Source: Neobacillus novalis NBRC 102450 (lineage in GTDB: Bacteria; Bacillota; Bacilli; Bacillales; Cytobacillaceae). From it: DNA of 37,638 nucleotides. Positions within the stretch are counted from its first letter, which is position 1, and each line of letters opens with the position of its first letter. This document shows, one piece after another, positions 8,483 to 16,802 of this stretch. The notes beneath the pieces were generated by a model. The model did no database searches. It was not told where the DNA came from and saw only the letters and a list, made by a program, of their open reading frames with translations. The translations under genes and the position numbers were made by a program. Location of the stretch: NCBI RefSeq assembly GCF_001591805.1, contig NZ_BCVP01000045.1, forward strand, positions 1 to 37,638. The letters are read 5' to 3'.

Positions 8483-8923
8483 ATGGAAGCAACAGAGGAT
8501 TTGTATCGGCCATTACCCACTCGTGAAAGTGATAGAGATTGGGATTTATTTTCTCCGTTTTGGGAAGCAACTCGGAACGGAAAATTAGTTGTTCAAGAAT
8601 GTACCGTAACAAAAAAGAAAGTTTGGCCACCAAGATTTCTTTCCCCTTATTCTCCTGGAGCTGAACTTATCTGGGTCCCAATTGAGGGAAAAGGGGAGAT
8701 ATATACCTATAACGTCGTTTACAGAGGATTTTCTCCATACTTTCAAACCCAAGTCCCATTTGCAATGGTCGTTGTGGAGTTAGAAGGCGGCGTTAGAATG
8801 TTAGGCAATGCAGTTGGGGTAGATCCTTCCGTTGTTCATTGTGGGATGGAAATGGAAGTATCGTTTGAAAAGGTGAATGACGATATCACTTTGGTAAATT
8901 GGAAGCCTTCAGAAAGGAGTTAA
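8483..8923 (+). CDS. DUF35/OB-fold protein with degenerate zinc ribbon
   Basis: 146 residues. The ATG at 8483 is chosen because AGGAAAGGAAG lies just upstream; a longer frame from 8378 overlaps the thiolase and has no such site. An N-terminal helix (DWDLFSPFWEATRNGKL) is followed by the rubredoxin-like ribbon region and then an OB-fold (IYTYNVVYRGFSPYF onward). The ribbon normally has two CxxC pairs around a PPR motif. Here only Cys40 remains (QECTVTKKKVWPPRFLSPYSPG), so zinc binding is probably lost. DUF35 proteins are obligate partners of thiolase-like proteins, which suggests a complex with the product at 7270-8448. Confidence 0.85.
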   Translation: MEATEDLYRPLPTRESDRDWDLFSPFWEATRNGKLVVQECTVTKKKVWPPRFLSPYSPGAELIWVPIEGKGEIYTYNVVYRGFSPYFQTQVPFAMVVVELEGGVRMLGNAVGVDPSVVHCGMEMEVSFEKVNDDITLVNWKPSERS

Positions 8924-8929
8924 ATTTAC

Positions 8930-10258
8930 ATGACTAACCAAGCAGAAGCTCTAAAAGGAATTCGTGTATTAGATTTTACCTGGAGTGTTTCAGGCTCTAC
9001 TACGGCAAGAATTTTAGCCGCATTTGGTGCAGAAGTGATTAAAGTGGAATGGCCCAAAACCCCAGATGCGATGAGATTCTCAATGTACGCTAAAGATGAT
9101 GAGCCGGGACTAAATAATGGGGCCTTCTTTAATAATTTAAATGCAGGGAAGAAAAGCTTTACGGTTAATGTTAAATCAGAACGAGGTATGGAAATTATCC
9201 ACGAATTATTAAAAAAGTCAGATGTTGTTTTAGAGAATTTTAGCGCAGGTGTTTTCAAAAAATGGGGTCTGGATTATAAAACGCTGGAAGAAATCTCACC
9301 AGGAATTATTTATATGAGTATATCCGGTTTGGGACACACCGGCCGGCATAAAATTTACGGAACATGGGGTCCGACAGCTGCGGGGTTAAACGGAATGACG
9401 TTTATTTCGGGGATGCCGAAAACTCATCCTGCAGGCTGGGGCTACTCCATTATGGATGTTATAGCAGGCTATACAGGGGCATTTAGTGTTATGACTGCTC
9501 TTTTTCATAAAAAAAGAACAGGAAAAGGTCAATATATTGATATTTCACAAGTGGAGACAGGTTTACCATTGGCTGGGGCAAATTTATTAGATTTTACTGT
9601 GAATAAAAGATCATCAAAAAGACCCGGGTTCCCGCCTGGTAATCGCTCGGTCACATCCAAAGACCATCGCGAAAATAATTATCGTGGTAAAGTTGGCTGT
9701 CCGCATAACAGTTACCGCTGCGCTGGCGGCGGAGACAATGACTGGTGTACGATAGCCATATTTTCGGACAAAGAATGGAGCACCTTTAAACATGCAATCG
9801 GAAATCCAGAATGGTCGATGGAGGAAAAATACGATACTTTTGAGGGCCGGGTAAGCCATCAGGACGAACTTGATCGGAATATTGAGGCTTATACGATGGA
9901 AAGAAATAAATTCGAGGTAATGGAGCTGCTTCAGAACCATGGTATTTCATGCGGGGCTGTCCAAATGAATGAAGACTTAATGGAAAATGACCCTCAATTA
10001 AAGGTGCGAGGCCTATTCGAAAGACTTAAACATCCATTACTTGGTGAACGAAATCTTATCGGACTTCCAATTAAAATGTCAGAAACACAGCCCTATTTGC
10101 ATAAAACTGCACCTCTAATGGGAGAAGACAATGACTATGTATTAAGTGAAGTGCTTGGTTATAGCAAGGAAGAGATAAAAGTTTTGGATGAACAAGGTGT
10201 TTTATGGCCAAACGATATGCCGAAGGATGAATTTAAAGTTGTCCGGCCATTATGGTAA
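8930..10258 (+). CDS. class III CoA-transferase (CaiB/BaiF family), subunit 1
   Basis: 442 residues, slightly longer than typical members. LKGIRVLDFTWSVSGSTTARILAAFGAEVIKVE near the N-terminus and a KKSFTVNVKSERG segment are characteristic of the family. Formyl-CoA transferase uses an aspartate (Asp169) as acyl acceptor. The aligned position here (ISQVETG) is Glu209. AGAAAGGAGT precedes the ATG and the gap after the DUF35 gene is 6 bp. A second CoA-transferase gene follows 15 bp later, so the pair may form a heteromer, as BbsE/BbsF do for benzylsuccinate. Likely reaction: transfer of CoA from a donor such as succinyl-CoA to an organic acid. Confidence 0.88.
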   Translation: MTNQAEALKGIRVLDFTWSVSGSTTARILAAFGAEVIKVEWPKTPDAMRFSMYAKDDEPGLNNGAFFNNLNAGKKSFTVNVKSERGMEIIHELLKKSDVVLENFSAGVFKKWGLDYKTLEEISPGIIYMSISGLGHTGRHKIYGTWGPTAAGLNGMTFISGMPKTHPAGWGYSIMDVIAGYTGAFSVMTALFHKKRTGKGQYIDISQVETGLPLAGANLLDFTVNKRSSKRPGFPPGNRSVTSKDHRENNYRGKVGCPHNSYRCAGGGDNDWCTIAIFSDKEWSTFKHAIGNPEWSMEEKYDTFEGRVSHQDELDRNIEAYTMERNKFEVMELLQNHGISCGAVQMNEDLMENDPQLKVRGLFERLKHPLLGERNLIGLPIKMSETQPYLHKTAPLMGEDNDYVLSEVLGYSKEEIKVLDEQGVLWPNDMPKDEFKVVRPLW

Positions 10259-10273
10259 GGAGGATGATGTTTT

Positions 10274-11503
10274 ATGCAAAAAGCATTGGAAGGAATAAGA
10301 GTGCTGGAAGTTGGGGATCAATTAACCCAGTTTGCAGGAAAAATGCTGGCAGACATGGGAGCCGAAGTTGTCAAGGTGGAATCCCCAAATGGAGTGGAAG
10401 CTAGGCATATTGGTCCTTTTTATAGGGATGAACCAGATGTTAACAACAGCCTATATTTTTGGCATTACAACACGTCAAAAAAATCAATAACCCTTGAATT
10501 AGGTATGGAATCAGATAGAGAAAAGTTTACTGGATTATTAGCTCAATTTGACGTGGTGCTAGAAGATTTTACTCCTGGTATTTTAAAAGAATGGAGCCTT
10601 GATTATGATACGTTATCAAGTGATTATCCGGAATTAATTATGTGCTCGATTACACCGTTCGGTCAAACGGGGCCGTGGAGTCAGTATAAAATGTCTGATC
10701 TTACTCAGTTAGCAATCGGTGGAGTAATGGCCGTTAATGGTTATGATGATGTAGAAGATGCACCGCCAATTGCTCCGACAGGGGGTCAGGCAGCGAACAT
10801 AGCAGGATATTTTGCGGCAATTGGAATTGTAAGCGCATTATTTTACAGGGAAATGGGACAAAGAAAGGGACAACATATAGATATTGCCGTTCATGAATGT
10901 GTAGCAGGGTCAACTGAATATTCCCTTCCATATTGGGAATATCAGAAAACTCATGTAAAAAGACATACAGTCCGCCATGCTTTACCAAATAAATCAAGCA
11001 GATGGATTTTTAAATGTAAAGATGACCGCTATATCCTTTGCTTAAATACTTATCTCGATGAAAAGCGCTGGAGGGAATTGGTCAATTGGCTTGCTTCCAA
11101 AGGGATGGAAGGAGAATTAACTGATGAAAGGTATGTTGACGATTATTTCCGTGCAACCAATATGGACAATGTATGCGATGTATTAGAGAAATTCTGCTTA
11201 GAACATGAGTCAGAATATATCTTCCATTATGCACAAAGTATTAATTTACCATGGGCTCCGGTCCGGGCACCTGAAGAAATGCTTCAAGATCCACATTTGA
11301 GTGAAGATCGTAAGGCCTTCGTTGAAGTTGAACATTCGGAACTAAATCAATCATTTATCTATCCAGGAGCTCCTTATATTTTTAATAATACACCATGGGA
11401 AATATCTTCAAGGCCACCATTATTGGGTGAACATAATGATGAATTTGAAAGTTATTATTTAAAAGATAAGGCTTTAATGAAAACTAGCGAAAAAATAAAA
11501 TAG
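10274..11503 (+). CDS. class III CoA-transferase (CaiB/BaiF family), subunit 2
   Basis: 409 residues. LEGIRVLEVGDQLTQFAGKMLADMGAEVVKVE and KKSITLELGMESDRE mark the family. Glu208 occupies the acyl-acceptor position (IAVHECV). TAAGGAGGATG lies just before the ATG. It is clearly related to the preceding gene but strongly diverged from it, as expected for a heteromeric pair with split roles rather than a recent duplicate. Together they would activate a carboxylic acid to its CoA ester for the thiolase/DUF35, SDR and 3-hydroxyacyl-CoA dehydrogenase steps of this operon. Confidence 0.88.
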   Translation: MQKALEGIRVLEVGDQLTQFAGKMLADMGAEVVKVESPNGVEARHIGPFYRDEPDVNNSLYFWHYNTSKKSITLELGMESDREKFTGLLAQFDVVLEDFTPGILKEWSLDYDTLSSDYPELIMCSITPFGQTGPWSQYKMSDLTQLAIGGVMAVNGYDDVEDAPPIAPTGGQAANIAGYFAAIGIVSALFYREMGQRKGQHIDIAVHECVAGSTEYSLPYWEYQKTHVKRHTVRHALPNKSSRWIFKCKDDRYILCLNTYLDEKRWRELVNWLASKGMEGELTDERYVDDYFRATNMDNVCDVLEKFCLEHESEYIFHYAQSINLPWAPVRAPEEMLQDPHLSEDRKAFVEVEHSELNQSFIYPGAPYIFNNTPWEISSRPPLLGEHNDEFESYYLKDKALMKTSEKIK

Positions 11504-11532
11504 TTTCAAAGTTAGAGAGGTGTATTACCATC

Positions 11533-12267
11533 ATTACCAATCAAACCGCTATTGTCACAGGTGCAGGTCAAGGGCTGGGGCTGGCTATCGCTAATGAGCT
11601 TTTATCTACAGGTAAAAGAGTAGCCTTTGTAGATGTGGATCAAAATTTGCTTGATTCTATAAGGGAGAAACAAGGAAATGACCATTCGTTGTTTATCCAA
11701 GCTGACGTTTCTAGAATTGGTGATATTAAAAGCTGTATTAATACTGTGATCGAAGCATGGGGAAGAGTTGATATTTTAGTCAATAACGCAGGTGTTAGAA
11801 GGGAAACAGTTATTGAGGAAATAACAGAGGAGGAATGGAACCAAATTATATCGGTAAATCTTGGCGGAACCTTCTTCTTCTCACAGTCTGTCTTGGAGAT
11901 TATGAAGCAGCAAGGAAAGGGACGTATTATCAATATATCTTCCTTAGCCGGTCAAAACGGTCCTCTGACATCCGGTGCCCATTATTGTGCATCAAAGGCT
12001 GGCCAAATAGCACTTACTAAGGTATTTGCACGTTCAGTAGCAGATAAAGGTATCACAGTGAATGCCATTGCACCTGCTGCCATTGAAACGCCTGAGTTAT
12101 ATAAAGCGGATCTATCAAAGTTAGAAAATATGAAAAAAGGTATTCCTGTTCAACGATTCGGGTTGTCAGAAGAAGTCGCAAAATTGACTGCTTTTCTCGT
12201 TTCAGAGGATTCTGGATATATTACGGGGGCAACCTACGATATTAATGGCGGATTATTAATGCGTTAA
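11533..12267 (+). CDS. SDR-family oxidoreductase with a non-canonical start codon
   Basis: About 244 residues. The Rossmann motif TGAGQGLG lies right after the N-terminus (TNQTAIVTGAG), NNAG is present, and the catalytic YCASK has Tyr151 and Lys155. GYITGATYDINGG closes a classical FabG-like SDR. The first in-frame ATG/GTG/TTG is GTG 11635, which would delete the NAD(P)-binding motif. Upstream in frame to the stop at 11485 there is no ATG, GTG or TTG. The ribosome binding site AGAGAGG (11514-11520) is followed by in-frame ATT 11524, ATC 11530 and ATT 11533, so an ATT or ATC start (or a lost ATG) is likely. It may oxidise a beta-hydroxyacyl-CoA intermediate. Exact start uncertain. Confidence 0.78.
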   Translation: MTNQTAIVTGAGQGLGLAIANELLSTGKRVAFVDVDQNLLDSIREKQGNDHSLFIQADVSRIGDIKSCINTVIEAWGRVDILVNNAGVRRETVIEEITEEEWNQIISVNLGGTFFFSQSVLEIMKQQGKGRIINISSLAGQNGPLTSGAHYCASKAGQIALTKVFARSVADKGITVNAIAPAAIETPELYKADLSKLENMKKGIPVQRFGLSEEVAKLTAFLVSEDSGYITGATYDINGGLLMR

Positions 12268-12289
12268 TAAAGAAAGGGGAATAAACAAT

Positions 12290-12652
12290 ATGAAAGAAAT
12301 TAAACATGGAGCACCACAAATTCCATCACCACTTCGGGTTTTTATTACATTTGAATCAACGGGATGGTTCGACACATCCAAAGAGCAAAAAGAAAAGGAA
12401 ATATTACCACAGCTTAATAAGATCCTTGAAGAGTGGAAAGAGAATGGATCCGAATTACTAGGAACGTTTGACCGGGATATATTTACCGCAGGACATGCCG
12501 GTCCGAATCATTGGCACGCCTGTTTTCTTTATAACATCCCAGACTTGCAAACCGTTACAAATATGACCCATTCCATTCGAGAAGCTGGTTTAGATCGTTA
12601 TATCCGCTTAGAAGCATCAATCGGCCGACCGTTTTTCCTTTTGGAAAAATAG
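12290..12652 (+). CDS. hypothetical protein, 120 aa
   Basis: Not recognised. A good ribosome binding site (AAAGGGGA) precedes the ATG, and the gene follows the SDR by 22 bp, so it is very likely part of the same operon. There is no signal peptide or membrane segment. A proline-rich N-terminus leads into alternating beta and alpha segments (LRVFITFES; ILPQLNKILEEWKENGSELLG; HWHACFLYNIPDLQTVTNMTHSIREAGLDRYIRLEASIGRPFF), which suggests a ferredoxin-like alpha/beta-barrel domain. Several His residues sit in AGHAGPNHWHACF. Such small proteins often accompany aromatic or side-chain degradation operons as isomerases or stabilising partners, but no function is claimed. Confidence 0.75.
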   Translation: MKEIKHGAPQIPSPLRVFITFESTGWFDTSKEQKEKEILPQLNKILEEWKENGSELLGTFDRDIFTAGHAGPNHWHACFLYNIPDLQTVTNMTHSIREAGLDRYIRLEASIGRPFFLLEK

Positions 12653-12951
12653 TAATTTATTCTTCTGTAAAAAGATGAAGAAATTAAATAGAAAGAGTAT
12701 TACCAACGTTTCATTACCTTAAACGATGTCTGTCACTTGAAGAGGAAATAATCATTTTAAGCCTATTAGTTTAAAAAATAAACTGGTAGAGGACAAGATA
12801 TTGTTTTTCCCAAGTAGAACTATTTATGTGACTTCGTTGTTAAAGGGACAAACTGATAAAAAGTATTTGAAAGAATTATATGATCAAAGTACTGAACGAG
12901 GTTAGATGAGCGGATTGAACTATTTTCAATAAGAATCCAGGGGGAGTTTAA
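12653..12951. other. 299-bp spacer with a possible coding relic
   Basis: No promoter or terminator with a clear stem was found. A frame open from the TGA near 12738 to the TAG at 12903-12905 would encode about 55 residues with coding-like composition, ending FFPSRTIYVTSLLKGQTD followed by an amphipathic KKYLKELYDQ segment. It lacks an ATG. A TTG at 12801 preceded by AGAGGA would give only 34 residues. It could be a tiny gene, the remnant of a deleted gene, or chance. Confidence 0.3.
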
Positions 12952-14052
12952 ATGGAAATTGCGGTAATTGGCGGAGGTAATGGAGCCTATGCAGCTGCGG
13001 CAGATTTAGCAGAACAGGGACATCAAGTTAGGATGTGGAGAAGAAACAAAAAGGCCTTTCAAGAGGTAATTGAAAAACAATCAATCAATGTGAAGGGCAA
13101 TAAAGGTACAAGAACGGTTTTATTAAAGTTAGCAAGTACTGATTTAAGGGAAGTGGTTCAAGGGGCAAAATTAATTGTTATTCCTTTACCCGCATTTTCC
13201 CAGCGGTCGTTAGCTAAACAATTAGCGCATGTTCTTGAAGATAGTCAAGTGATATTTTTACCCCCTGGAACGTTTGGCAGCTATTTAATGTCGAAAGAAA
13301 TCGCGGAAGAAGGCTGTAAAGCTAAAGTAGCTTTTGCAGAAACGGGAACATTACCTTATTTAGCAAGAAAATGCGACGAAAAAACCGTTTCAATTTCTGC
13401 TCGGGCTACGCGGCTGCCAACTGGTGTTTTTCCAAGTGAACAATCCGAGCAGGTGTTTTCGGTATTAAGAGAAGCATTTCCATCAATTGAACCTATTCAA
13501 GATGCTCTGGACGGAGCATTAATGAATGCAGGTCCAATTATTCATCCTCCGCTGATATTAATGAACGCTGGTCCGATTGAACATTTTGAAAAATGGGATA
13601 TCCACAATGAAGGAACACAAGCTTCTATTAGAAATGTTCATAAAGCACTGGATGCAGAAAGGATAAAAATCCGTGAAGCGTTAGAATATTGCGAACCCCA
13701 TTTTCCTCTCGATCATCATTATAATTTTGAGGGAGAAGAATGGATGTATGCTAATGAGGCTCATGAAAAGCTTGTGGATGGCGGGGATTGGTATGAACCG
13801 ATAGTGTTAAAAACACACCGCTACATGAGAGAGGATGTTGCTTGCGGGCTGGCCTTTCTTGTTTCAATCGGAGAATGGTTAGGTGTTCCCGTGCCTACTG
13901 CAAAAGGGTTGCTTTCCATTGGTTCCGCCGTAGTCGGAGAAGACTTGCGTCAAACAGGAAGAACGATGGAGAATCTCGGGCTTGCTTCCAATACAAAGGA
14001 AGAGTTAAAAGAACTATTGAAGAAAGGGTTCTGTCATTATGAAGTCATCTGA
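12952..14052 (+). CDS. NAD(P)-dependent octopine/nopaline dehydrogenase-family protein
   Basis: 366 residues. The Rossmann motif IGGGNGAYAAAADLAEQGHQV is at the N-terminus. The C-terminal half (HPPLILMNAGPIEHFEKWDIHNEG, then FPLDHHYNFEGEEW) resembles the octopine/nopaline dehydrogenase catalytic domain, including a conserved His in a helical region. In this family the enzyme links or cleaves amino-acid/2-oxoacid imines, but catabolic-operon members act on other hydroxy or oxo acids. GGGGGAG precedes the ATG. Its last 14 bp overlap the 3-hydroxyacyl-CoA dehydrogenase gene, so the two are translationally coupled and probably act in consecutive redox steps. The substrate is unknown. Confidence 0.85.
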   Translation: MEIAVIGGGNGAYAAAADLAEQGHQVRMWRRNKKAFQEVIEKQSINVKGNKGTRTVLLKLASTDLREVVQGAKLIVIPLPAFSQRSLAKQLAHVLEDSQVIFLPPGTFGSYLMSKEIAEEGCKAKVAFAETGTLPYLARKCDEKTVSISARATRLPTGVFPSEQSEQVFSVLREAFPSIEPIQDALDGALMNAGPIIHPPLILMNAGPIEHFEKWDIHNEGTQASIRNVHKALDAERIKIREALEYCEPHFPLDHHYNFEGEEWMYANEAHEKLVDGGDWYEPIVLKTHRYMREDVACGLAFLVSIGEWLGVPVPTAKGLLSIGSAVVGEDLRQTGRTMENLGLASNTKEELKELLKKGFCHYEVI

Positions 14053-15049
14053 AAAATCAATTGTTATAGCCGGTGCGGGTCGAATGGGAAGAGGTATTGC
14101 TTTGACATTTGCATACCATGGCCATCAGGTAAAACTAATTGATATAAAAAAACGAAATAATGAGGAATTTCAACGATTAAAGTCAACGGCCTTAGCTGAA
14201 ATAAAGAGCCAATTAGAGATTCTAGCTTTAGCACACGTTTTCCCAAACGAAATGATTAATCCCATTATAGATAGAATAAATGTTTGTCATATTGATGAAC
14301 AATCTGACATATGGCGTGAAGCAGAAATAATCTTTGAAGCCGTTCCCGAAATATTAACAGTAAAAAAAGATGTTTATTTTCGAATTTGTTCATCTTTGCA
14401 GGAAGACACACTGATTGCTTCGACGACTTCTACCTTTTCCGTAAATGAACTAGCGGGTTTTGTTACCCATAAGGAGAGATTTTTGAATACGCATTGGCTC
14501 AATCCAGCATATTTGATTCCGCTTGTTGAAGTAAGCCCAGGTAATGATACAAGCGATTATTCATTTGAAAAAATGTTTCAACTACTTGAAAGCGTTGGAA
14601 AAGTGCCCGTTAAGTGTGCTCCTACCCCTGGATTTATCGTTCCAAGAATTCAAACTCTTGCGATGAATGAAGCATCCCGGCTCGTTGAAGAAGGTGTAGC
14701 CACTATTGAAGATATTGATAAAGCTTCCCGTGTTGGATTTGGACTACGGTTCGCAGTTTTAGGGCTTTTGGAGTTTATTGATTGGGGAGGGGCAGATACT
14801 CTTTTCTACGCTAGCCATTATTTAAAAAAATCATTAAAGTCCGATCGTTTTGCACCGCCAGAAATTGTTGAAGAGAGTATGAAAAGCGGAAATATCGGAT
14901 TAAAAGTAAAAAAAGGCTTTTACGATTTTGATGGAAGAAATTTAGACCAATATCAAACTGAAACTCTTCAAAAATTTATTGGTTTATTACATCATTTAGG
15001 GTATATCACAGCACCTAAAGAAAGTACCATTACCATTCCGAATGACTGA
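14039..15049 (+). CDS. 3-hydroxyacyl-CoA dehydrogenase-family protein
   Basis: 336 residues. The NAD-binding motif IAGAGRMGRGIALTF is near the N-terminus. The catalytic dyad region NTHWLNPAYLIPLVEV has His152 and Glu164, and the C-terminal domain carries PGFIVPRIQ and the terminal GLKVKKGFYDFDG motif. The length fits single-function dehydrogenases such as 3-hydroxybutyryl-CoA dehydrogenase, lambda-crystallin/gulonate dehydrogenase or carnitine dehydrogenase. The ATG lies inside the end of the previous gene (14-bp overlap), with a GAAAGGG ribosome binding site. It probably oxidises the hydroxyl group of a CoA ester formed in this operon. Confidence 0.87.
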   Translation: MKSSEKSIVIAGAGRMGRGIALTFAYHGHQVKLIDIKKRNNEEFQRLKSTALAEIKSQLEILALAHVFPNEMINPIIDRINVCHIDEQSDIWREAEIIFEAVPEILTVKKDVYFRICSSLQEDTLIASTTSTFSVNELAGFVTHKERFLNTHWLNPAYLIPLVEVSPGNDTSDYSFEKMFQLLESVGKVPVKCAPTPGFIVPRIQTLAMNEASRLVEEGVATIEDIDKASRVGFGLRFAVLGLLEFIDWGGADTLFYASHYLKKSLKSDRFAPPEIVEESMKSGNIGLKVKKGFYDFDGRNLDQYQTETLQKFIGLLHHLGYITAPKESTITIPND

Positions 15050-15147
15050 TTGTAAAATGAAAGCGTTTAATAAAGCATGTAGATAAATGGTTCGTAAAGT
15101 TTAAAAAAGGTGAAAAATACTTTTTTGGCAAAACACTTGGAGGTGTA

Positions 15148-16509
15148 ATGAATTTGACGAATGAAACCTTATATGTAGAAAATGGAATATCACGAAAGAA
15201 AATGGCTAGAAGGGCTCTTGTAGGATCAACTTTCGGCACCATCATCGAATTTTATGACTTTTTTTTGTACGCCACTGCCTCCGCTGTTGTTTTTCCAAAG
15301 CTATTTTTCCCTAATTCCGATCCATTTATAGCCACAATGTTATCCTTTGCTACTTTAGCAACTGGATTCCTCGCACGTCCTATAGGGGCTGCTATATTCG
15401 GGCATTTTGGTGATCGTATAGGGAGAAAAAAAGCATTAATTTATACGTTATGGCTCATGGGGATAAGTAGTACTGTTATGGGATTGTTACCTTCTTTCAG
15501 TACGGTTGGAATTTGGGCTCCCATAATGTTGATTATACTGCGAATACTTCAGGGAATTGGTGTAGGGGGTGAATGGGCTGGATCAATTTTACTTTCAATG
15601 GAATGGGGAGACCGTAAGAAAAAAGGGTTTGCAGCTAGTGTACCAAATGCTGGTGTAGGAGCAGGTATGTTATTATCATCAGCTACTGTGGGTTTATGCA
15701 TTAGCTTAACGGGAGATACCTTTTATGTTTGGGGATGGAGAATTCCATTTATATGTAGTTTGCTTCTTTTAATAGTCGGAGTTATGATCCGCACAAAAAT
15801 TTCGGAAACGCCCGAATTTAAACGTGTAACCGATGGAGATCAAATCGCAAAAGCACCAATTCTAGAAGTTTTCAAACTGTATCCGAAGCAGGTTTTATAT
15901 GTAGGAATGGTGAAGTTTTCTCAACATGTTCCTAATGCGATTTTTGCTACTTTTATGATTACCTATGTGACTAATAATTTTCATATTGGTTCAGGCTATA
16001 TGGTTAATGTAATAGCTATCGGAAGCATGCAATCGATGTTTACTATTTCTTTATTTGGTTATCTTTCTGATAAGGTTGGAATTAAACGAATGTATATTGT
16101 GGGTATTATTGCAGCCTTGATTTGGGCATTTCCTTATATAGGGTTAATTAATACAGGGAAACCAATATTAATTTTACTTGCTACTATCATTATATTCTTT
16201 TTACACGATATCCAAGCGGGTTCTCAACCAGCATTAGTAGCTCAAGCTTTTCCGGCGCGATTGCGTTATAGCGGAGTTTCATTAGGTTACCAATTAGGAG
16301 CGGTATTTTCAGGAGGGATAGCTCCGATGGTTTGTGCTTATCTTATTCATACAACTGGAACCCTATACTCTGTTGCGGTTTATATAGTACTTTCTTTAGT
16401 TATTGGCTTTGTAGGTACTATTTTACTGAAAAATTATTCAGGTACTGAATCTTCAACTATTGAAAAAGAGAATATATTGGAACCAATGGGTTCTAATGTA
16501 AACGCCTAA
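15148..16509 (+). CDS. MFS transporter, metabolite:H+ symporter (MHS) family, copy 1
   Basis: About 453 residues with 12 predicted membrane segments. GTIIEFYDFFLYATAS in TM1, GHFGDRIGRKKAL in loop 2-3 and GIGVGGEWAGSILLSMEW are hallmarks of MHS carriers (ShiA, ProP, KgtP), which import organic acids or betaines with protons. It is closely paralogous to the next gene. The ATG at 15148 is only 4 nt after GGAGG (15139-15143), while an in-frame TTG at 15154 has a 10-nt gap and corresponds to the TTG used by the paralogue, so the true start may be 15154. It lies 98 bp after the CoA module and could be cotranscribed with it. Confidence 0.9.
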   Translation: MNLTNETLYVENGISRKKMARRALVGSTFGTIIEFYDFFLYATASAVVFPKLFFPNSDPFIATMLSFATLATGFLARPIGAAIFGHFGDRIGRKKALIYTLWLMGISSTVMGLLPSFSTVGIWAPIMLIILRILQGIGVGGEWAGSILLSMEWGDRKKKGFAASVPNAGVGAGMLLSSATVGLCISLTGDTFYVWGWRIPFICSLLLLIVGVMIRTKISETPEFKRVTDGDQIAKAPILEVFKLYPKQVLYVGMVKFSQHVPNAIFATFMITYVTNNFHIGSGYMVNVIAIGSMQSMFTISLFGYLSDKVGIKRMYIVGIIAALIWAFPYIGLINTGKPILILLATIIIFFLHDIQAGSQPALVAQAFPARLRYSGVSLGYQLGAVFSGGIAPMVCAYLIHTTGTLYSVAVYIVLSLVIGFVGTILLKNYSGTESSTIEKENILEPMGSNVNA

Positions 16510-16555
16510 TATTAAAAAGGAATTTTGTTTATTAGAACTCTTTTTATTAAGAAAA

Positions 16556-16588
16556 TAGACGGGGTTTTTAATTGAATAGCCCCGTCTA
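16556..16588. terminator. GC-rich hairpin after MHS copy 1
   Basis: TAGACGGGG (16556-16564) pairs perfectly with CCCCGTCTA (16580-16588) around a 15-nt AT-rich loop. On the plus strand no U-run follows, while on the minus strand TTTTC does. It may stop or slow transcription from copy 1 before the separate promoter of copy 2. Confidence 0.45.
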
Positions 16589-16659
16589 TAAGGGTCGAAA
16601 CTCGAATTAGAATATCTGCATCGCACTTATCGCTTGGTTTATAAAGGAAAAGTCCAATA

Positions 16660-16703
16660 TGTTAATAGGTTAGCATATTGTCGTCCCCTCGATTTATTAT
16701 AAT
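16660..16703 (+). promoter_or_regulatory. Crp-type activator site plus consensus -10 for MHS copy 2
   Basis: TGTTA-ATAGGT-TAGCA (16660-16675) lies inside a longer inverted repeat with AATA/TATT flanks. A perfect TATAAT is at 16698-16703, 38 nt after the site begins, which centres the site near -42. No good -35 is present, as expected of an activator-dependent promoter. The layout is almost identical to that at 18210-18253. Confidence 0.7.
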
Positions 16704-16802
16704 GACCTATATATAGGGTGGGATAAATATTCAGGAAATTTTGAATCGTTGTCAACGGATACCAAGTTTATTTTAAAATATGAACACGGAGGTGTAAGGA
16801 AT

